Below the pieces are notes generated by a model. The model searched no databases and had not been told where the DNA came from. It saw only the letters and a program-made list of their open reading frames with translations. The position numbers and the translations under genes were made by a program. DNA of 64,000 bases from Nocardia neocaledoniensis (GTDB lineage Bacteria; Actinomycetota; Actinomycetes; Mycobacteriales; Mycobacteriaceae): positions 1 through 64,000 of the forward strand of contig NZ_QGTL01000014.1 of NCBI RefSeq assembly GCF_003182135.1. Reading direction: 5' to 3'. How positions within the stretch are numbered: the first letter of the stretch is position 1; each line of letters starts with the position of its first letter. Positions 41,091 through 50,595 of this stretch are shown one piece after another.

Positions 41091-42586
41091 CGACTGGCCT
41101 CCGTGCTACCTTCCCCTGCCCTGGTCAGGTGCTCGGCGACGGCCCACAGGCCGACCGCCTTCGACGCCTTGACCAGTACCACATCGCCCGCGGCGATCTC
41201 GTCGTCGAGCAGCGCGATCGCCGCGTCGATATCGGGCACGAGGACCGACTCCTCGCCCCATGAGCCTTCCATCACCGCGCCCTGGTGCATCCCCCGGGAC
41301 GGCCGTCCGGTGCCGACCACGATCAATCGGTCGACGTCGAGGCGGACCGCGAGGCGGCCGATCGCGTCGTGTTCGATCACCGAGGTGTCGCCGAGTTCGC
41401 CCATCTCGCCGAGGACGGCCCAGCTGCGGCGCGGCTCCTCGCCCGCCTTGGCCAGGGTGACCAGCGCCTTGAGCGCGGCCCGCACCGAATCGGGGTTGGC
41501 GTTGTAGGAATCGTTGATGACGGTCACCCCGTCGGCCGTGGTGCGCACGTCCATGCGGCGCGCCGAGGCGGCGGTGGCGCCCGACAGCGCCGCCGCGATC
41601 GTCGCCAGGTCGGCGCCGCACTCCAGTGCGACGGCGGCCGCGGACAGCGCGTTGCCGACCTGGTGCTCGCCGTGCACGGCCAGCTGGACGGGCACCGACT
41701 GCCCGCCCGCGTGCAGGGTGAACCTGGCACGGGCCTGCTCGTCGGTGACGACGTCGGTGGCGCGGATGTCGGCGTCGCCGGACAGGCCGACCAGCACCAC
41801 GCGGGCCTTCGTCCGCGAGGCCATGGCGGCGACATTCGGGTCGTCGGCGTTGAGGACGGCCAGGCCGTCGGCGGGCAGTGCCTCGACCAGCTCGCCCTTG
41901 GTCTGCGCGATGGCCTCGCGGCTGCCGAATTCGCCCAGGTGGGCGGTGCCGACATTGAGGACGACGCCGATGCGCGGCGGGGCGATCCTGGCGAGCGCGG
42001 CGATGTGGCCGGGGCCACGGGCGGAGAGCTCGAGCGCGAGGAACCTGGTGTCCGCGTCGGCGCGCAGCGCGGTCCACGGGTGACCGAGTTCGTTGTTGAA
42101 CGAGCCGGGCGGCGCGACGACCGGTCCCAGCGGAGCCAGCACGGCGGCCAGCAGATCTTTGGTCGAGGTCTTGCCGGAGGACCCGGTGACCCCGACGACG
42201 GTGAGGCCGGTGCGCGCAGCCAGCCGCTCGGTGCTGACCCGCGCCAGCTCGGCGAGGGCGGCCAGCACGGCGGCGCCGGAGCCGTCGCTGTCGTGACTCA
42301 GCGCGACCGAGGTCGCCGGGACCGAGCCGAGCTCGGGGCCGACCACGATCGCCGGCACCCCGACCGGCCGGGCGGCCAGCACGGCGACCGCGCCCGCCGC
42401 CACGGCGTTCGCGGCGAAATCGTGTCCGTCGGAGGAGGCGCCCGGCAGCGCGAGGAACAGATCACCGGAACCGATTCGGCGCGAATCGAATTCGACCGAA
42501 CCGGTCACCAGGGCCTGGGGGTCGGGTACGTCGTGCAGCTCGCCGCCGACGACGTCCGCGATCTCCCGCAGTGTCATCTCGATCAT
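41087..42586 (-). CDS. murF: UDP-MurNAc-tripeptide--D-alanyl-D-alanine ligase
   Basis: A 499-residue ATP ligase that adds D-Ala-D-Ala to the tripeptide precursor. The ATP loop is GSSGKTS at 135-141 within [15 protein letters not shown]. Other Mur motifs are [13 protein letters not shown] and [17 protein letters not shown], the latter characteristic of MurF. The start [15 protein letters not shown] is the usual one. It overlaps murE and mraY by four bases. Confidence 0.96.
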   Translation of the reverse strand: MIEMTLREIADVVGGELHDVPDPQALVTGSVEFDSRRIGSGDLFLALPGASSDGHDFAANAVAAGAVAVLAARPVGVPAIVVGPELGSVPATSVALSHDSDGSGAAVLAALAELARVSTERLAARTGLTVVGVTGSSGKTSTKDLLAAVLAPLGPVVAPPGSFNNELGHPWTALRADADTRFLALELSARGPGHIAALARIAPPRIGVVLNVGTAHLGEFGSREAIAQTKGELVEALPADGLAVLNADDPNVAAMASRTKARVVLVGLSGDADIRATDVVTDEQARARFTLHAGGQSVPVQLAVHGEHQVGNALSAAAVALECGADLATIAAALSGATAASARRMDVRTTADGVTVINDSYNANPDSVRAALKALVTLAKAGEEPRRSWAVLGEMGELGDTSVIEHDAIGRLAVRLDVDRLIVVGTGRPSRGMHQGAVMEGSWGEESVLVPDIDAAIALLDDEIAAGDVVLVKASKAVGLWAVAEHLTRAGEGSTEASR

Positions 42587-44253
42587 GAAACCGTCAAGTC
42601 CTCCGAGTCCGTCTGCGGACTGTGTCGTGTCTGCAGGGCTTCCAGCGCCGCCGCGACCACCTCGCGGTCGTCAAAGGGATGCTTGACGCCCTGGATCTCC
42701 TGCCCCGCCTCGTGGCCCTTGCCCGCGATGAGCACCACGTCGCCGGAACGCGCCCAGGCGAGGGCGGCGGCGATGGCCGCCGCGCGGTCACCGATCTCGC
42801 GGATCTCGCCGCGGTCGGTGGCCGGGAGTTCGTGCGCACCGGCCACCACGGCGGCCCTGATGGCCGCCGGGTCCTCGGTGCGTGGGTTGTCGTCGGTGAC
42901 GATCACCAGGTCGGCGCCGCGCGCGGCGGCCGCGCCCATCAGCGGGCGCTTGGCCGCGTCCCGGTCGCCCCCGGCGCCGACGACGACGGCCAGCCTGCCG
43001 CGCCCGGCCTCGGTGAGGTGCCCGCGCAGCGTCGCCACCACCGATTCGACCGCGGCGGGCTTGTGCGCGTAGTCGACGACCGCGAGGAAGTCCTGGCCGC
43101 GTTCGACCCGCTGCATCCGGCCCGGCACGTCGACCGTGGCCAGCGCGGGCGCGGCGATCGCCGGATCGACGCCGGCCGCAGCGCAGGTCGCGACCGCGAG
43201 CAGGGCGTTGGCGACGTTGTAGCGTCCCGGCAGCCGCAGGCGCACGGCCAGCTCGCCGTCGGGCCCGGCCGCGGTGAACTCTTGTTCGCCGCCGGTGGCC
43301 CGCACCTCGCCGGTGACCTGCCAGGTGGCGGCGCCGCGATCGGCGGGCCCGGAGGAGGTAGCGGAGCGTGACCACGCAGGGACCTCGGTCGCGGCGCCGG
43401 CGGGTGCAGCGCCGACGGTGGAGACGGTGATCGGGTCGGCGAGGTCGCCGGCGAGCCGGGTGCCCCACTCGTCGTCGACGCAGATCACCGAGGTGCGCGC
43501 GGCGATCGGCGAATCCGCTTCGAAGAGTCGGCGTTTCGCGGCGAAGTAGTCCTCGAAGTCGGCGTGGAAGTCGAGGTGGTCCTGGGACAGGTTGGTGAAC
43601 GCGCCGACCGCGAAGCGCACGCCGTCGACGCGGCCGAGCGCGAGCGCGTGGCTCGACACCTCCATCACGACCGCTTGCACGCCCTGCTCGACCATCGCCG
43701 CGAACATCGCGTGCAGCTGCGGGGCCTCGGGGGTGGTGAGCGCGCTGGGCACCCGCCTGCCGCCGATGCGGGTCTCGATCGTGCCGATCAGGCCGGTGGA
43801 CAGCCCCGCCGCGACCAGCCCGGCCTCCACCAGATACGAGGTGGTGGTCTTGCCGGAGGTGCCGGTGATGCCGATGATGCGCAGCCGATCGCTCGGGTGA
43901 CCGTAGATCTCGGCGGACAGTTCCCCGAGCACGGCGCGCGGGTTGTCGCGCACCAGCACCGGCACGGCGACCTCGCCGATCAGCGCGGCGCCCTCGGCGT
44001 CGGTGATCACGGCCACCGCGCCGCGGGCGAGGGCGTCGGCGGCGAAACGGGCGCCGTGCGAGGTGGCGCCGGGCAGGGCGGCGAACAGGTCGCCGGGGCG
44101 CACGGCGTTGGACCGTTGCTCGATGCCGGTGACCGTCGGTTCGGTGGGTACCGGCGTCGCCGAGGTGGCGCCGGTGAGGTCCAGCAGGGCCTGCAGCGAC
44201 GTCGACGGCGGCGTGGTGGGCCGGAGCGCGTGCGGGCTGGACTGCGCGGGCAC
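42583..44253 (-). CDS. murE: UDP-MurNAc-L-Ala-D-Glu--meso-diaminopimelate ligase
   Basis: A 556-residue ATP ligase that adds the third peptide residue. The ATP loop is GTSGKTT at 131-137. The DNPRTEDP segment is the known recognition motif for meso-diaminopimelate, in keeping with the A1-gamma walls of mycolate actinobacteria. An acidic/serine-rich insertion of about 30 residues ([18 protein letters not shown]) interrupts the central domain and is unusual. The GTG start has GAGAGGAG upstream. A gap of about 100 bases separates it from ftsI. Confidence 0.96.
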   Translation of the reverse strand: MPAQSSPHALRPTTPPSTSLQALLDLTGATSATPVPTEPTVTGIEQRSNAVRPGDLFAALPGATSHGARFAADALARGAVAVITDAEGAALIGEVAVPVLVRDNPRAVLGELSAEIYGHPSDRLRIIGITGTSGKTTTSYLVEAGLVAAGLSTGLIGTIETRIGGRRVPSALTTPEAPQLHAMFAAMVEQGVQAVVMEVSSHALALGRVDGVRFAVGAFTNLSQDHLDFHADFEDYFAAKRRLFEADSPIAARTSVICVDDEWGTRLAGDLADPITVSTVGAAPAGAATEVPAWSRSATSSGPADRGAATWQVTGEVRATGGEQEFTAAGPDGELAVRLRLPGRYNVANALLAVATCAAAGVDPAIAAPALATVDVPGRMQRVERGQDFLAVVDYAHKPAAVESVVATLRGHLTEAGRGRLAVVVGAGGDRDAAKRPLMGAAAARGADLVIVTDDNPRTEDPAAIRAAVVAGAHELPATDRGEIREIGDRAAAIAAALAWARSGDVVLIAGKGHEAGQEIQGVKHPFDDREVVAAALEALQTRHSPQTDSEDLTVS

Positions 44254-44357
44254 AAGGCTCCTCTCTGAGAGTGATCGAGCGCGTGGGCGAGACGAGCAGT
44301 CAGGTTACCGACGCGCAGTGTCGGACGGACAACGCGGGTTGTGCCAAGGCGCAGGAG

Positions 44358-46241
44358 TTAGAGCCCCGCCTCCAGCACGAGCTGCTTGGGCTCCGGTGAG
44401 GGCGGCACCCGGTCGCGCTGCAATGCCCAGGAGGCGATGGTGTGGAACAGCGGCGCGGCCGATCCGCCCCCGGTGCCGTCGGAGCTGCGGACCGGCGCGT
44501 CGAGCATCATGCCGATCACGTAGCGGGGGTTGTCGGCGGGCACCATGCCGGCGAAGGTGATGTAGTACGAGGAGGTCGAGTAGCACCGGCAGGCCGGGTC
44601 GACCTTCTGCGCGGTGCCGGTCTTGCCCGCCACCTGATAGCCCTCGATCGCGGCCTGCGGCCCGGTACCCATCTGGTAGCCCATCGGGTCCTTCTGCACG
44701 GTCGCCTGGAAGATCTGGCGCAGCGTCGCGGCCGTCTGCGGGCTCACCACGCGCACGCCGTCGGGCTGCAGTTCCTCGGTGCGGGTGCCGTCGGGGGCGA
44801 CCTTGGCCTTGACGATGCGCGGCGGGATGCGCAGGCCGTCGTTGGCGATGGCCTGGTACATGCCGGTCATCTGCAGGGTCGTCATCGAAAGGCCCTGGCC
44901 GATGGGCAGGTTCGCGAACGTGCCGCCGGACCACTGGTCACGCGCGGGCACCAGGCCGGGGCTCTCGCCGGGCAGGCCGATGCCGGTGCGCTTGCCGAGG
45001 CCGAACCGGTCGATCATGTCGGCGAAGCGGTCCTCGCCCACCCGCTGCGCGAGCATGAGAGTGCCCACGTTGGAGGACTTTCCGAAGATGCCGGTGGTCG
45101 TGTAGGGCGCGGTACCGTGCTGCCAGGCGTCGTTGACGGTGACGCCCGACATCCGGATCGAGCCCGGTACCTGGAGCACCTCGTCGGGCGAGGTGAGCCC
45201 GTACTCGATGGCCGCGGCCGCGGTGATGATCTTGTTCACCGAGCCGGGTTCGAAAGGTTCGGAGACCGACGGGTTGCTCATGTTGGCCGAGGCCCAATGC
45301 TGGGGCCCCAGTGCGGGATTGAAGGTGTTGTCGTTGGCCATGGCCAGCACCTGGCCGGTCTTCGCGTCGAGCACCACCGCCGAGGCCGCCGACGCGCCGG
45401 ACTGCTGCTTGGCCTGCTGCACCTGCTGCTGGACGAAGTACTGCATGTCCTCGTCGAGGGTGAGCTCGACACCATAGCCGTTGACGGCGGGCTGCTGATC
45501 GCGGTAGCTGCCCGGGATCACCGCGCCGTCGGAGCCGCGGTCGTAGGTGCGCGAACCGTCGGTGCCCGCGAGTACCGAGTCCAGCGCGGATTCCAGGCCG
45601 ATCTGACCGTGCCCGTCCCAGCCGGTCGCGCCGACGACGTTGGCCGCCAGCACTCCGCCGGGGTATTCCCGCAGGTCCTGGCGCTCGGCGCCGACCTCGG
45701 GGAACTTGGCGACGATCTCGGCGGCCACCCGCGGATCGACATTGCGCGCGAGGTAGGTGAAGGTCTTGTCGCCGCGCAGCTTGTCCAGCAGCTCTTCCTC
45801 TTTCGGCGCGCCCGCGCCGAGCTTGTCGTGCACGAACTTCGCGATGTCCTTCAGCCGCTGCTCCGGATCGGGCGCGCTCGGCTTGGTCTTCTTGGCGTCG
45901 GCCAGCTGCTGACGCACCCGGACCGGCTGAAAGTGCAGGGCTTTCGCGGTGATGGTGAAGGCGAGCCGGTTGCCGTTGCGGTCGGTGATCGGACCGCGCA
46001 CCGCGGCCTCGGTCTCCTTGGTGGTGCGCTGCGAGGCCGCCTGCGCCGAGAGCGCCGGCGCGGCGATGCTCTGCACGTACAGCAGTTGCAGCGCGACCAC
46101 CGCCAGCGAGGCCAGCAGGGTGACCCGGCCGACGCCGAGGCGCAACCGGATGGGCCGGTCCGGGGAGAGCGAGCGCGTGCGGCGGGCCCTCGACGAGACC
46201 GGCCCGCGACGCTGTCGCGACGCGGGCCCGCTCTGCCTCAT
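44358..46241 (-). CDS. ftsI: Septal penicillin-binding protein FtsI/PBP3
   Basis: A 627-residue bitopic membrane transpeptidase that crosslinks septal peptidoglycan together with FtsW. A basic cytoplasmic N-terminus precedes one helix at about 38-60. The dimerisation domain starts with RGPITDRNGNRLAF. Catalytic motifs are SVNK with the active serine near residue 332, SSN near 387 and KTGTAQ near 538. There are no PASTA repeats. The stop is followed by a spacer of about 100 bases before murE. The start overlaps the ftsL stop (ATGA). Confidence 0.96.
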   Translation of the reverse strand: MRQSGPASRQRRGPVSSRARRTRSLSPDRPIRLRLGVGRVTLLASLAVVALQLLYVQSIAAPALSAQAASQRTTKETEAAVRGPITDRNGNRLAFTITAKALHFQPVRVRQQLADAKKTKPSAPDPEQRLKDIAKFVHDKLGAGAPKEEELLDKLRGDKTFTYLARNVDPRVAAEIVAKFPEVGAERQDLREYPGGVLAANVVGATGWDGHGQIGLESALDSVLAGTDGSRTYDRGSDGAVIPGSYRDQQPAVNGYGVELTLDEDMQYFVQQQVQQAKQQSGASAASAVVLDAKTGQVLAMANDNTFNPALGPQHWASANMSNPSVSEPFEPGSVNKIITAAAAIEYGLTSPDEVLQVPGSIRMSGVTVNDAWQHGTAPYTTTGIFGKSSNVGTLMLAQRVGEDRFADMIDRFGLGKRTGIGLPGESPGLVPARDQWSGGTFANLPIGQGLSMTTLQMTGMYQAIANDGLRIPPRIVKAKVAPDGTRTEELQPDGVRVVSPQTAATLRQIFQATVQKDPMGYQMGTGPQAAIEGYQVAGKTGTAQKVDPACRCYSTSSYYITFAGMVPADNPRYVIGMMLDAPVRSSDGTGGGSAAPLFHTIASWALQRDRVPPSPEPKQLVLEAGL

Positions 46242-47446
46242 CGACCGTCCTCCGGAGCGACGATCCGCGGTGTCTCACTCGGGGCGCCGGTCGGGCGACC
46301 GCCCGGGCCGGGCGCGACACCCGGTGCGGGCGGCGGCGTGTCGGCGGGTAGGCCCTGCTCGGCGGGTGCGGTGGCCTCGGCGGGGTTCGGGCCGGCTTCG
46401 GCCGGTGCCGGAGCCGGACCGCCGGCCGGGACCTGTGGCTGTCCCTCGATCAGGCCATTGATCGGGGCGGGAGCCTGACCGTCCGGCACCGGGCCACTGA
46501 TCGGGGCGGGAGCCTGGCCTTCCGGCGCCTGGCCGCTGATCGGGGCGGGAGCCTGGTTCGCCGGCGCTGTCGCGGGCAGACGACCGTTGGCGGGAGCCAT
46601 CGGTGCCGGGCCGTCGGCGGGAGCCAGCGGCGCGGGCGCCTGTCCGTCGGCAGGGGCCGGTGCGGGCGCCTGTCCCTCGGCGGGCGCGAGCGGTGCGGGT
46701 GCCGTCCCCTCGGCGGGAGCGGTGGCGAGCGGGGCGGGCGCGACGGCCACCGCGGGCTGCGGCGCGACGGCCGGGGCCTGGGGCGCGGCCGGGGCACCGG
46801 CCTGCGGCGCACCGCCCTGCGGCGCCGGCGCGGCCTGCGCGGGGGCGGGCGCCTGGCTCGAGGACGGGAGGCCCGGCTGCACCGGGACCACCCGCTCGCC
46901 CTGCGCCTGCGCGTGCCCGGGGACCGGGCCGTTGGGGGTGGTGGTCGGCGGCGCGTTGAGCGGCGGCGCCGGCGCGCCCTGGGCGGGGCTGGGCGTCCCG
47001 ATGACGGTCACCTCACCGCCGGGACCGAGCACCAGGCGAGCGGGGTCCTTGGCGGGGATCATGCCGAGTTCCCGTGCGCGCGCGGCCAATTCGGGAGCGG
47101 AGTCGGCGGCGGCGACCTCGCGCTGGAGTGCGGCGCGCTCGTCGGCGAGCTTGCGGTTGACGGCCCTGGCGTCGCCGAGCTGGTAGCTGTCCTCGGCGGC
47201 GCGGGTGGTGAGCAGCAGGGTGAGCGCGAGTCCGCAGCCGAGCAGACCGATGATCGCGGTGACGAAGGGGATCCGCCCGGCCATGCTCGACGCCCGTTCG
47301 GGCAACTCGATGCCGTCGAGGAGCTGCTCCCTGGTGCGCTTGCGCGCGTAGGCGCGCTGCGCGGCACCGGATTTCACCCGTTCGGCCGTCTCGGCGCGGC
47401 GGGCCGTCCGGCCCGGCACGGCGACGGTGCTCGTCCGCAGGCTCAT
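46238..47446 (-). CDS. ftsL: FtsL-like septum protein with long Pro/Ala-rich extension
   Basis: A 402-residue membrane protein in the ftsL position between rsmH and ftsI. A basic cytoplasmic part of about 58 residues precedes one helix (about 60-82, [19 protein letters not shown]). A coiled-coil segment with [15 protein letters not shown] leads to [19 protein letters not shown], the usual FtsL core. From about residue 155 to the end the protein is a low-complexity Pro/Ala/Gln repeat with units such as GQAPAPISG and [12 protein letters not shown]. Most FtsL proteins are about 100 residues; mycobacterial FtsL is also extended and proline-rich. Confidence 0.85.
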   Translation of the reverse strand: MSLRTSTVAVPGRTARRAETAERVKSGAAQRAYARKRTREQLLDGIELPERASSMAGRIPFVTAIIGLLGCGLALTLLLTTRAAEDSYQLGDARAVNRKLADERAALQREVAAADSAPELAARARELGMIPAKDPARLVLGPGGEVTVIGTPSPAQGAPAPPLNAPPTTTPNGPVPGHAQAQGERVVPVQPGLPSSSQAPAPAQAAPAPQGGAPQAGAPAAPQAPAVAPQPAVAVAPAPLATAPAEGTAPAPLAPAEGQAPAPAPADGQAPAPLAPADGPAPMAPANGRLPATAPANQAPAPISGQAPEGQAPAPISGPVPDGQAPAPINGLIEGQPQVPAGGPAPAPAEAGPNPAEATAPAEQGLPADTPPPAPGVAPGPGGRPTGAPSETPRIVAPEDGR

Positions 47447-48441
47447 CGTGTCCCCTCCTGTGTCCTCCCTGACCTCTCCGCGATCCGTTCGGCCGCGCGC
47501 ATCCGCACCGGCGCGGATCGCGGATTGACCTCGATCTCGGACTCGGTCGCTTTCTCCGCGCCGCGGGTCAGCATCCGGAATTCCGGTCCCATACCGGGCA
47601 ATTCGACCGGCAGATCCATCGGCGACCTGGAGACGATGCGTGGCGCGAATTCCTGCTTGACCAGCCGGTCCTCCAGCGACTGGTACGACATGACGCAGAT
47701 CCGCCCGCCCACGCGCAGCGCGTCGAGGGCAGCGGGCAGCGCCGCGCGCAGCGAATCGAGCTCCCCGTTGACCTCCACCCGCAGGGCCTGGAAGGTGCGC
47801 TTGGCCGGATGTCCACCGGTGCGCCGCGCCGCGGCCGGGATGGTGTCGTAGAGCAGCTCGACCAGCTCGGCGCTGGTGGTGAACGGCTTGACCGCGCGCC
47901 TGCGCAGCACCTCGGAGGCGATCTTGCCCGCGAACCGTTCGTCGCCATAGGTTTTCAGCACCCGGGCCAGGTCACCGTGGCTGTAGGTGTTGAGCACGTC
48001 GGCGGCGGTCGGGCCGGTGGTGGGGTCCATCCGCATGTCCAGCGGCGCGTCGACGGAGTAGGCGAAGCCGCGGTCGGCCTCGTCGAGCTGCATCGAGGAC
48101 ACCCCGAGATCCATCAGAATCGCTGAGACGGAACCGGTTTCGGGCAGACCGGCCTCGGCGAGCGCGGCGGCGATGCCGTCGTAGCGGGTGTGCACCAGCG
48201 TGATCCGGTCGGCGTAGGGCGCGAGTCGCTCCCCGGCCAGCCGCAGTGCGGTGGTGTCGCGGTCGAGGCCGACCAGGCGCGCGTCCGGGTAGGTGCGCAG
48301 GAAGTGTTCGGCGTGCCCGCCGAGGCCGAGGGTCGCGTCGAGGTAGACCGCGCCCGGTTCGCTCAGCGCGGGACCGAGCAGTTCGTCGGCTCGTTCGAGC
48401 AGGACCGGCACATGACGGGGGTTCTCGGTGTCATGGTTCAC
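47443..48441 (-). CDS. rsmH: 16S rRNA (cytosine-1402-N4)-methyltransferase
   Basis: A 332-residue SAM-dependent RNA methyltransferase (MraW) that modifies C1402 in the ribosomal P site. The SAM-binding motif is [14 protein letters not shown] and the later motifs include [21 protein letters not shown] and [16 protein letters not shown]. The GTG at 48441 has GGGAGG five bases upstream and begins the conserved [13 protein letters not shown] region; the frame is open about 300 bases more but without homology. Its stop overlaps the ftsL start by four bases. Confidence 0.95.
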   Translation of the reverse strand: MNHDTENPRHVPVLLERADELLGPALSEPGAVYLDATLGLGGHAEHFLRTYPDARLVGLDRDTTALRLAGERLAPYADRITLVHTRYDGIAAALAEAGLPETGSVSAILMDLGVSSMQLDEADRGFAYSVDAPLDMRMDPTTGPTAADVLNTYSHGDLARVLKTYGDERFAGKIASEVLRRRAVKPFTTSAELVELLYDTIPAAARRTGGHPAKRTFQALRVEVNGELDSLRAALPAALDALRVGGRICVMSYQSLEDRLVKQEFAPRIVSRSPMDLPVELPGMGPEFRMLTRGAEKATESEIEVNPRSAPVRMRAAERIAERSGRTQEGTR

Positions 48442-48623
48442 CTCGACCTCCCGGGATACTGCCTCGCGTCGCAGACGGGTCGCCTTGCCACACAGTGCTT
48501 TCGAATGAGATTTGCGATGAGCGAATGCGTCGAGGTCTCTGACCGAGGCGCGGCACCTGGCGTCGGGGAAGTACGTCAGGGTCCGCGCCCGGGCAGAGGC
48601 CTCGCAGCACTCGCGTGCTCCGG

Positions 48624-49055
48624 CTAGAAGATCCCGCCCAGCGACTCGTCTCTGGCTTGCGCGTAGTCCTCCTCGTGCTCGGCGAGGTAGGACTCCCACG
48701 CCTGCTTGTCCCATATCTCGAGGAAGTCGACCGAACCGATCACCACGCAATCCCGCGCGAGATTGGCGTAGCGCCGATGGTCCGGCGACAGCGTGATCCG
48801 GCCCTGTGCGTCCGGACGTTGCTCGTCGGTGCCCGCCGCCAGCGCGCGGACGAAAGCCCTTGCCTGCGGATTGCTTCGAGACGCCGCCGCGGCCCGCCGC
48901 GCGAGCGCGGTGAACTCGTCTTTCGGATACACGGCCAGGCTGTGGTCTTGACCTTTGGTGACCATCAACCCTCCCGCCAGATCGTCTCGGAACTTCGCAG
49001 GCAACGTCAGTCGCCCTTTGTCGTCCAATCGGGGGGTGTAGGTACCGAGAAACAT
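48624..49055 (-). CDS. mraZ: Transcriptional regulator MraZ
   Basis: A 143-residue DNA-binding protein that represses the dcw cluster in other bacteria by binding repeats upstream of its own gene. Two AbrB-like MraZ half-domains are visible, around [16 protein letters not shown] and [16 protein letters not shown]. The start [10 protein letters not shown] is the conserved one; an ATG nine bases upstream is also possible. A 182-bp gap precedes rsmH and shows no clear element. The presumed operator is at 49111-49140. Confidence 0.95.
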   Translation of the reverse strand: MFLGTYTPRLDDKGRLTLPAKFRDDLAGGLMVTKGQDHSLAVYPKDEFTALARRAAAASRSNPQARAFVRALAAGTDEQRPDAQGRITLSPDHRRYANLARDCVVIGSVDFLEIWDKQAWESYLAEHEEDYAQARDESLGGIF

Positions 49056-49110
49056 CCCGGCCACCTCCCTACTGGATCACCTCGCCGTACGGCCTCTCCT
49101 GTAGTGCGCG

Positions 49111-49140
49111 ACCCACATTACCCCACTTTCCCCCACTTTC
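49111..49140 (-). promoter_or_regulatory. MraZ operator (three TGGG boxes) upstream of mraZ
   Basis: On the minus strand three TGGG boxes follow each other with exactly ten-base spacing: GTGGGGGAAA, GTGGGGTAAT and GTGGGT. This matches the MraZ box layout known from E. coli and Mycoplasma (TGGGN repeated about every 10 bp). The array ends about 55 bases before the mraZ start, where a repressor could block the promoter. Confidence 0.8.
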
Positions 49141-49330
49141 AATCGAAACCCCGGGTGATCCTGGTCCCCGCCGGCACAATTCCGCAGGTCATGCCAGCTA
49201 TCACCGAGATTCGCGACTATCGCGTGTTCGGACAACCCGCGCGGGTCGGCAACCTGCGGTTCCGACAACGTTCAGCAAACTTCGCAGGTGCGACGGGCGC
49301 GCACACGCCCCGTGACCGCGCGCGGGAGCG

Positions 49331-49360
49331 AGGTGGGGAACGGTGGGGAAGGTGGGGGAA
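49331..49360 (+). promoter_or_regulatory. Second TGGGG box array, opposite orientation
   Basis: On the plus strand AGGTGGGGAA, CGGTGGGGAA and GGTGGGGGAA follow directly, giving TGGGG boxes at 49334, 49344 and 49353. The spacing and core equal the mraZ operator 200 bp away, but the orientation is reversed. No plus-strand gene begins nearby. Confidence 0.55.
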
Positions 49361-49405
49361 CCGCCCTGATCACGCCGTCACGAGGGGGATCGGGCACAGA
49401 ACAGG

Positions 49406-49447
49406 CGAAGGCGGCGCCGCACCCCACTGGGTGCGGCGCCGCCTTCG
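49406..49447. terminator. Terminator after DUF3040 gene
   Basis: A perfect 19-bp stem closes the loop CACT; the arms begin CGAAGGCGGCGCCGC and end GCGGCGCCGCCTTCG. It lies 28 bases beyond the DUF3040 stop on the minus strand and isolates the mraZ promoter region from upstream transcription. Confidence 0.85.
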
Positions 49448-49475
49448 ATGCCGTCGCGCTCCGGCTACAGCGGAG

Positions 49476-49904
49476 CTATTCCTGCTCGAACCTTCGGCGG
49501 AACCGGTCTTCCATCCGCTCGGAGAAGCCGCCCGACTTGCGGGGCCGGCCACCGCGACCGGACGAGCCGCCCGACGGGCTCGCGCCCGACGCGGAGGTCT
49601 CGGACGAGTCCTGATGAGCGGACTTGCGGGAGTTGCCGATCATGAGCAGGACTCCGGCGCCGAACATGGCGATGAAGCCGACGAGGCTGATGATCGGGAA
49701 GCCGCCCGGCTTGAACGGGGCGGCCAGGCCGGCGACGAGCAGGAACAGGCCGACGGCGAACAGCGCCGCCGCCTGCAGTCTGCGTCGACTCGACGTGGAG
49801 CGAAGGCGTCCGCCGCGGACGGACGAGGCGAACTTCGGATCCTCAGCATAGAGAGCGCTCTCGATCTGTTCGAGCATGCGCTGCTCGTGCTCGGAGAGTG
49901 GCAC
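49476..49904 (-). CDS. DUF3040 membrane protein
   Basis: A 142-residue protein of the DUF3040 family. It starts with PLSEHEQRMLEQIESALYAE, the family hallmark, then has a basic stretch, two membrane helices at about 50-70 and 76-96, and a Ser/Gly/Arg-rich tail. The start is the GTG at 49904, preceded by GGGGGAGG; the frame runs further upstream without homology. The same family occupies this place next to mraZ in mycobacteria. Function is unknown. Confidence 0.88.
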   Translation of the reverse strand: MPLSEHEQRMLEQIESALYAEDPKFASSVRGGRLRSTSSRRRLQAAALFAVGLFLLVAGLAAPFKPGGFPIISLVGFIAMFGAGVLLMIGNSRKSAHQDSSETSASGASPSGGSSGRGGRPRKSGGFSERMEDRFRRRFEQE

Positions 49905-50029
49905 GGTACCTCCCCCGGCACTAGGCGTGGCTGGTCGCCTCCGGGTAGGCGACGGGTAGCCGACCTTGGCGGCTATCTGCTCCCCATGATACGAGTTCGA
50001 TCGAAGCCGTACCACCTACTCGGTGATAA

Positions 50030-50479
50030 CTAAGCGGTCATGTCCCGGTCGCGGCCCGGCTGCGGGCGTGTCTTGGCCGCGGCGACCAGCGCGTCGTCGA
50101 TGTCGTAGAGGAATGCGCCCACGCGTGAACAGAACTCGTCGGCCCTGGTGTCGGTGATCTTGCGATCGAGGCCGGCCTCCAGATCGGCCCGCAGCTGCGA
50201 ATGGGCCTCGAAGTAGTCGGCCCACATCGCGAACTCGGGTGTCGCACGTCTCAGCAGGACCCACGCGCTGCGCGAGCGCGCCCGCGGCGCCCGGTCGGCG
50301 CCGGTGAGCGCGATCATGGCGCCCGCGCCGCGCAGGGCGGCCAGGTAGGCCGTGCGGAAGCGCTCCCCCGGCTCGTGCTCCCAGGCCGAATCGGTGAGCA
50401 GGGCATCGGCCTGCCGTAGCAGGCCGCCCGCGCGACCGTCGTGCCCCGCGTGCTCCCGACCATCGTTGCGACCAGCCAT
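50030..50479 (-). CDS. SAV_6107-type HEPN-domain protein
   Basis: A 149-residue all-helical protein of the actinobacterial SAV_6107 HEPN family. It has LLRQADALLTDSAWEHEPGE, RFRTAYLAALRGAGAMIALTG, then WVLLRRATPEFAMWADYFEAH and the C-terminal FLYDIDDAL. HEPN proteins often act as RNases or nucleotide-binding partners, but the RX4-6H catalytic motif is not evident here. It is divergent from the GNAT gene, with an SOS-like site between them. ATG 50479 is chosen for the conserved start; the spacing signal is weak. Confidence 0.8.
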   Translation of the reverse strand: MAGRNDGREHAGHDGRAGGLLRQADALLTDSAWEHEPGERFRTAYLAALRGAGAMIALTGADRAPRARSRSAWVLLRRATPEFAMWADYFEAHSQLRADLEAGLDRKITDTRADEFCSRVGAFLYDIDDALVAAAKTRPQPGRDRDMTA

Positions 50480-50507
50480 CTGCTGCCCCTTTCGCCCCTC
50501 GCACAGA

Positions 50508-50537
50508 TCGAACAAGCATTCGAACGTTTGAATTGGG
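50508..50537. promoter_or_regulatory. SOS-like (LexA) palindrome cluster between divergent genes
   Basis: TCGAACAAGCATTCGA at 50508-50523 matches the actinobacterial LexA box TCGAACnnnnGTTCGA at all but one fixed base. It runs into the near-palindrome ATTCGAACGTTTGAAT. On the minus strand the halves ATTCAAAC, ATTCAAAC and TTCGAATG recur at 10-11 bp. It lies 29 bases from the HEPN start and about 70 bases from the GNAT start. Confidence 0.5.
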
Positions 50538-50595
50538 TTTGAATATAGGGACACCCACCGACAACTTCCGCGCCTGCGCGCCAGCGACGAGAGCC

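Noticed and set aside
50521-50595. An earlier TTG start at 50533 for the GNAT gene
   Set aside because: It would begin inside the palindromic operator and adds residues without homology; ATG 50596 fits the family.
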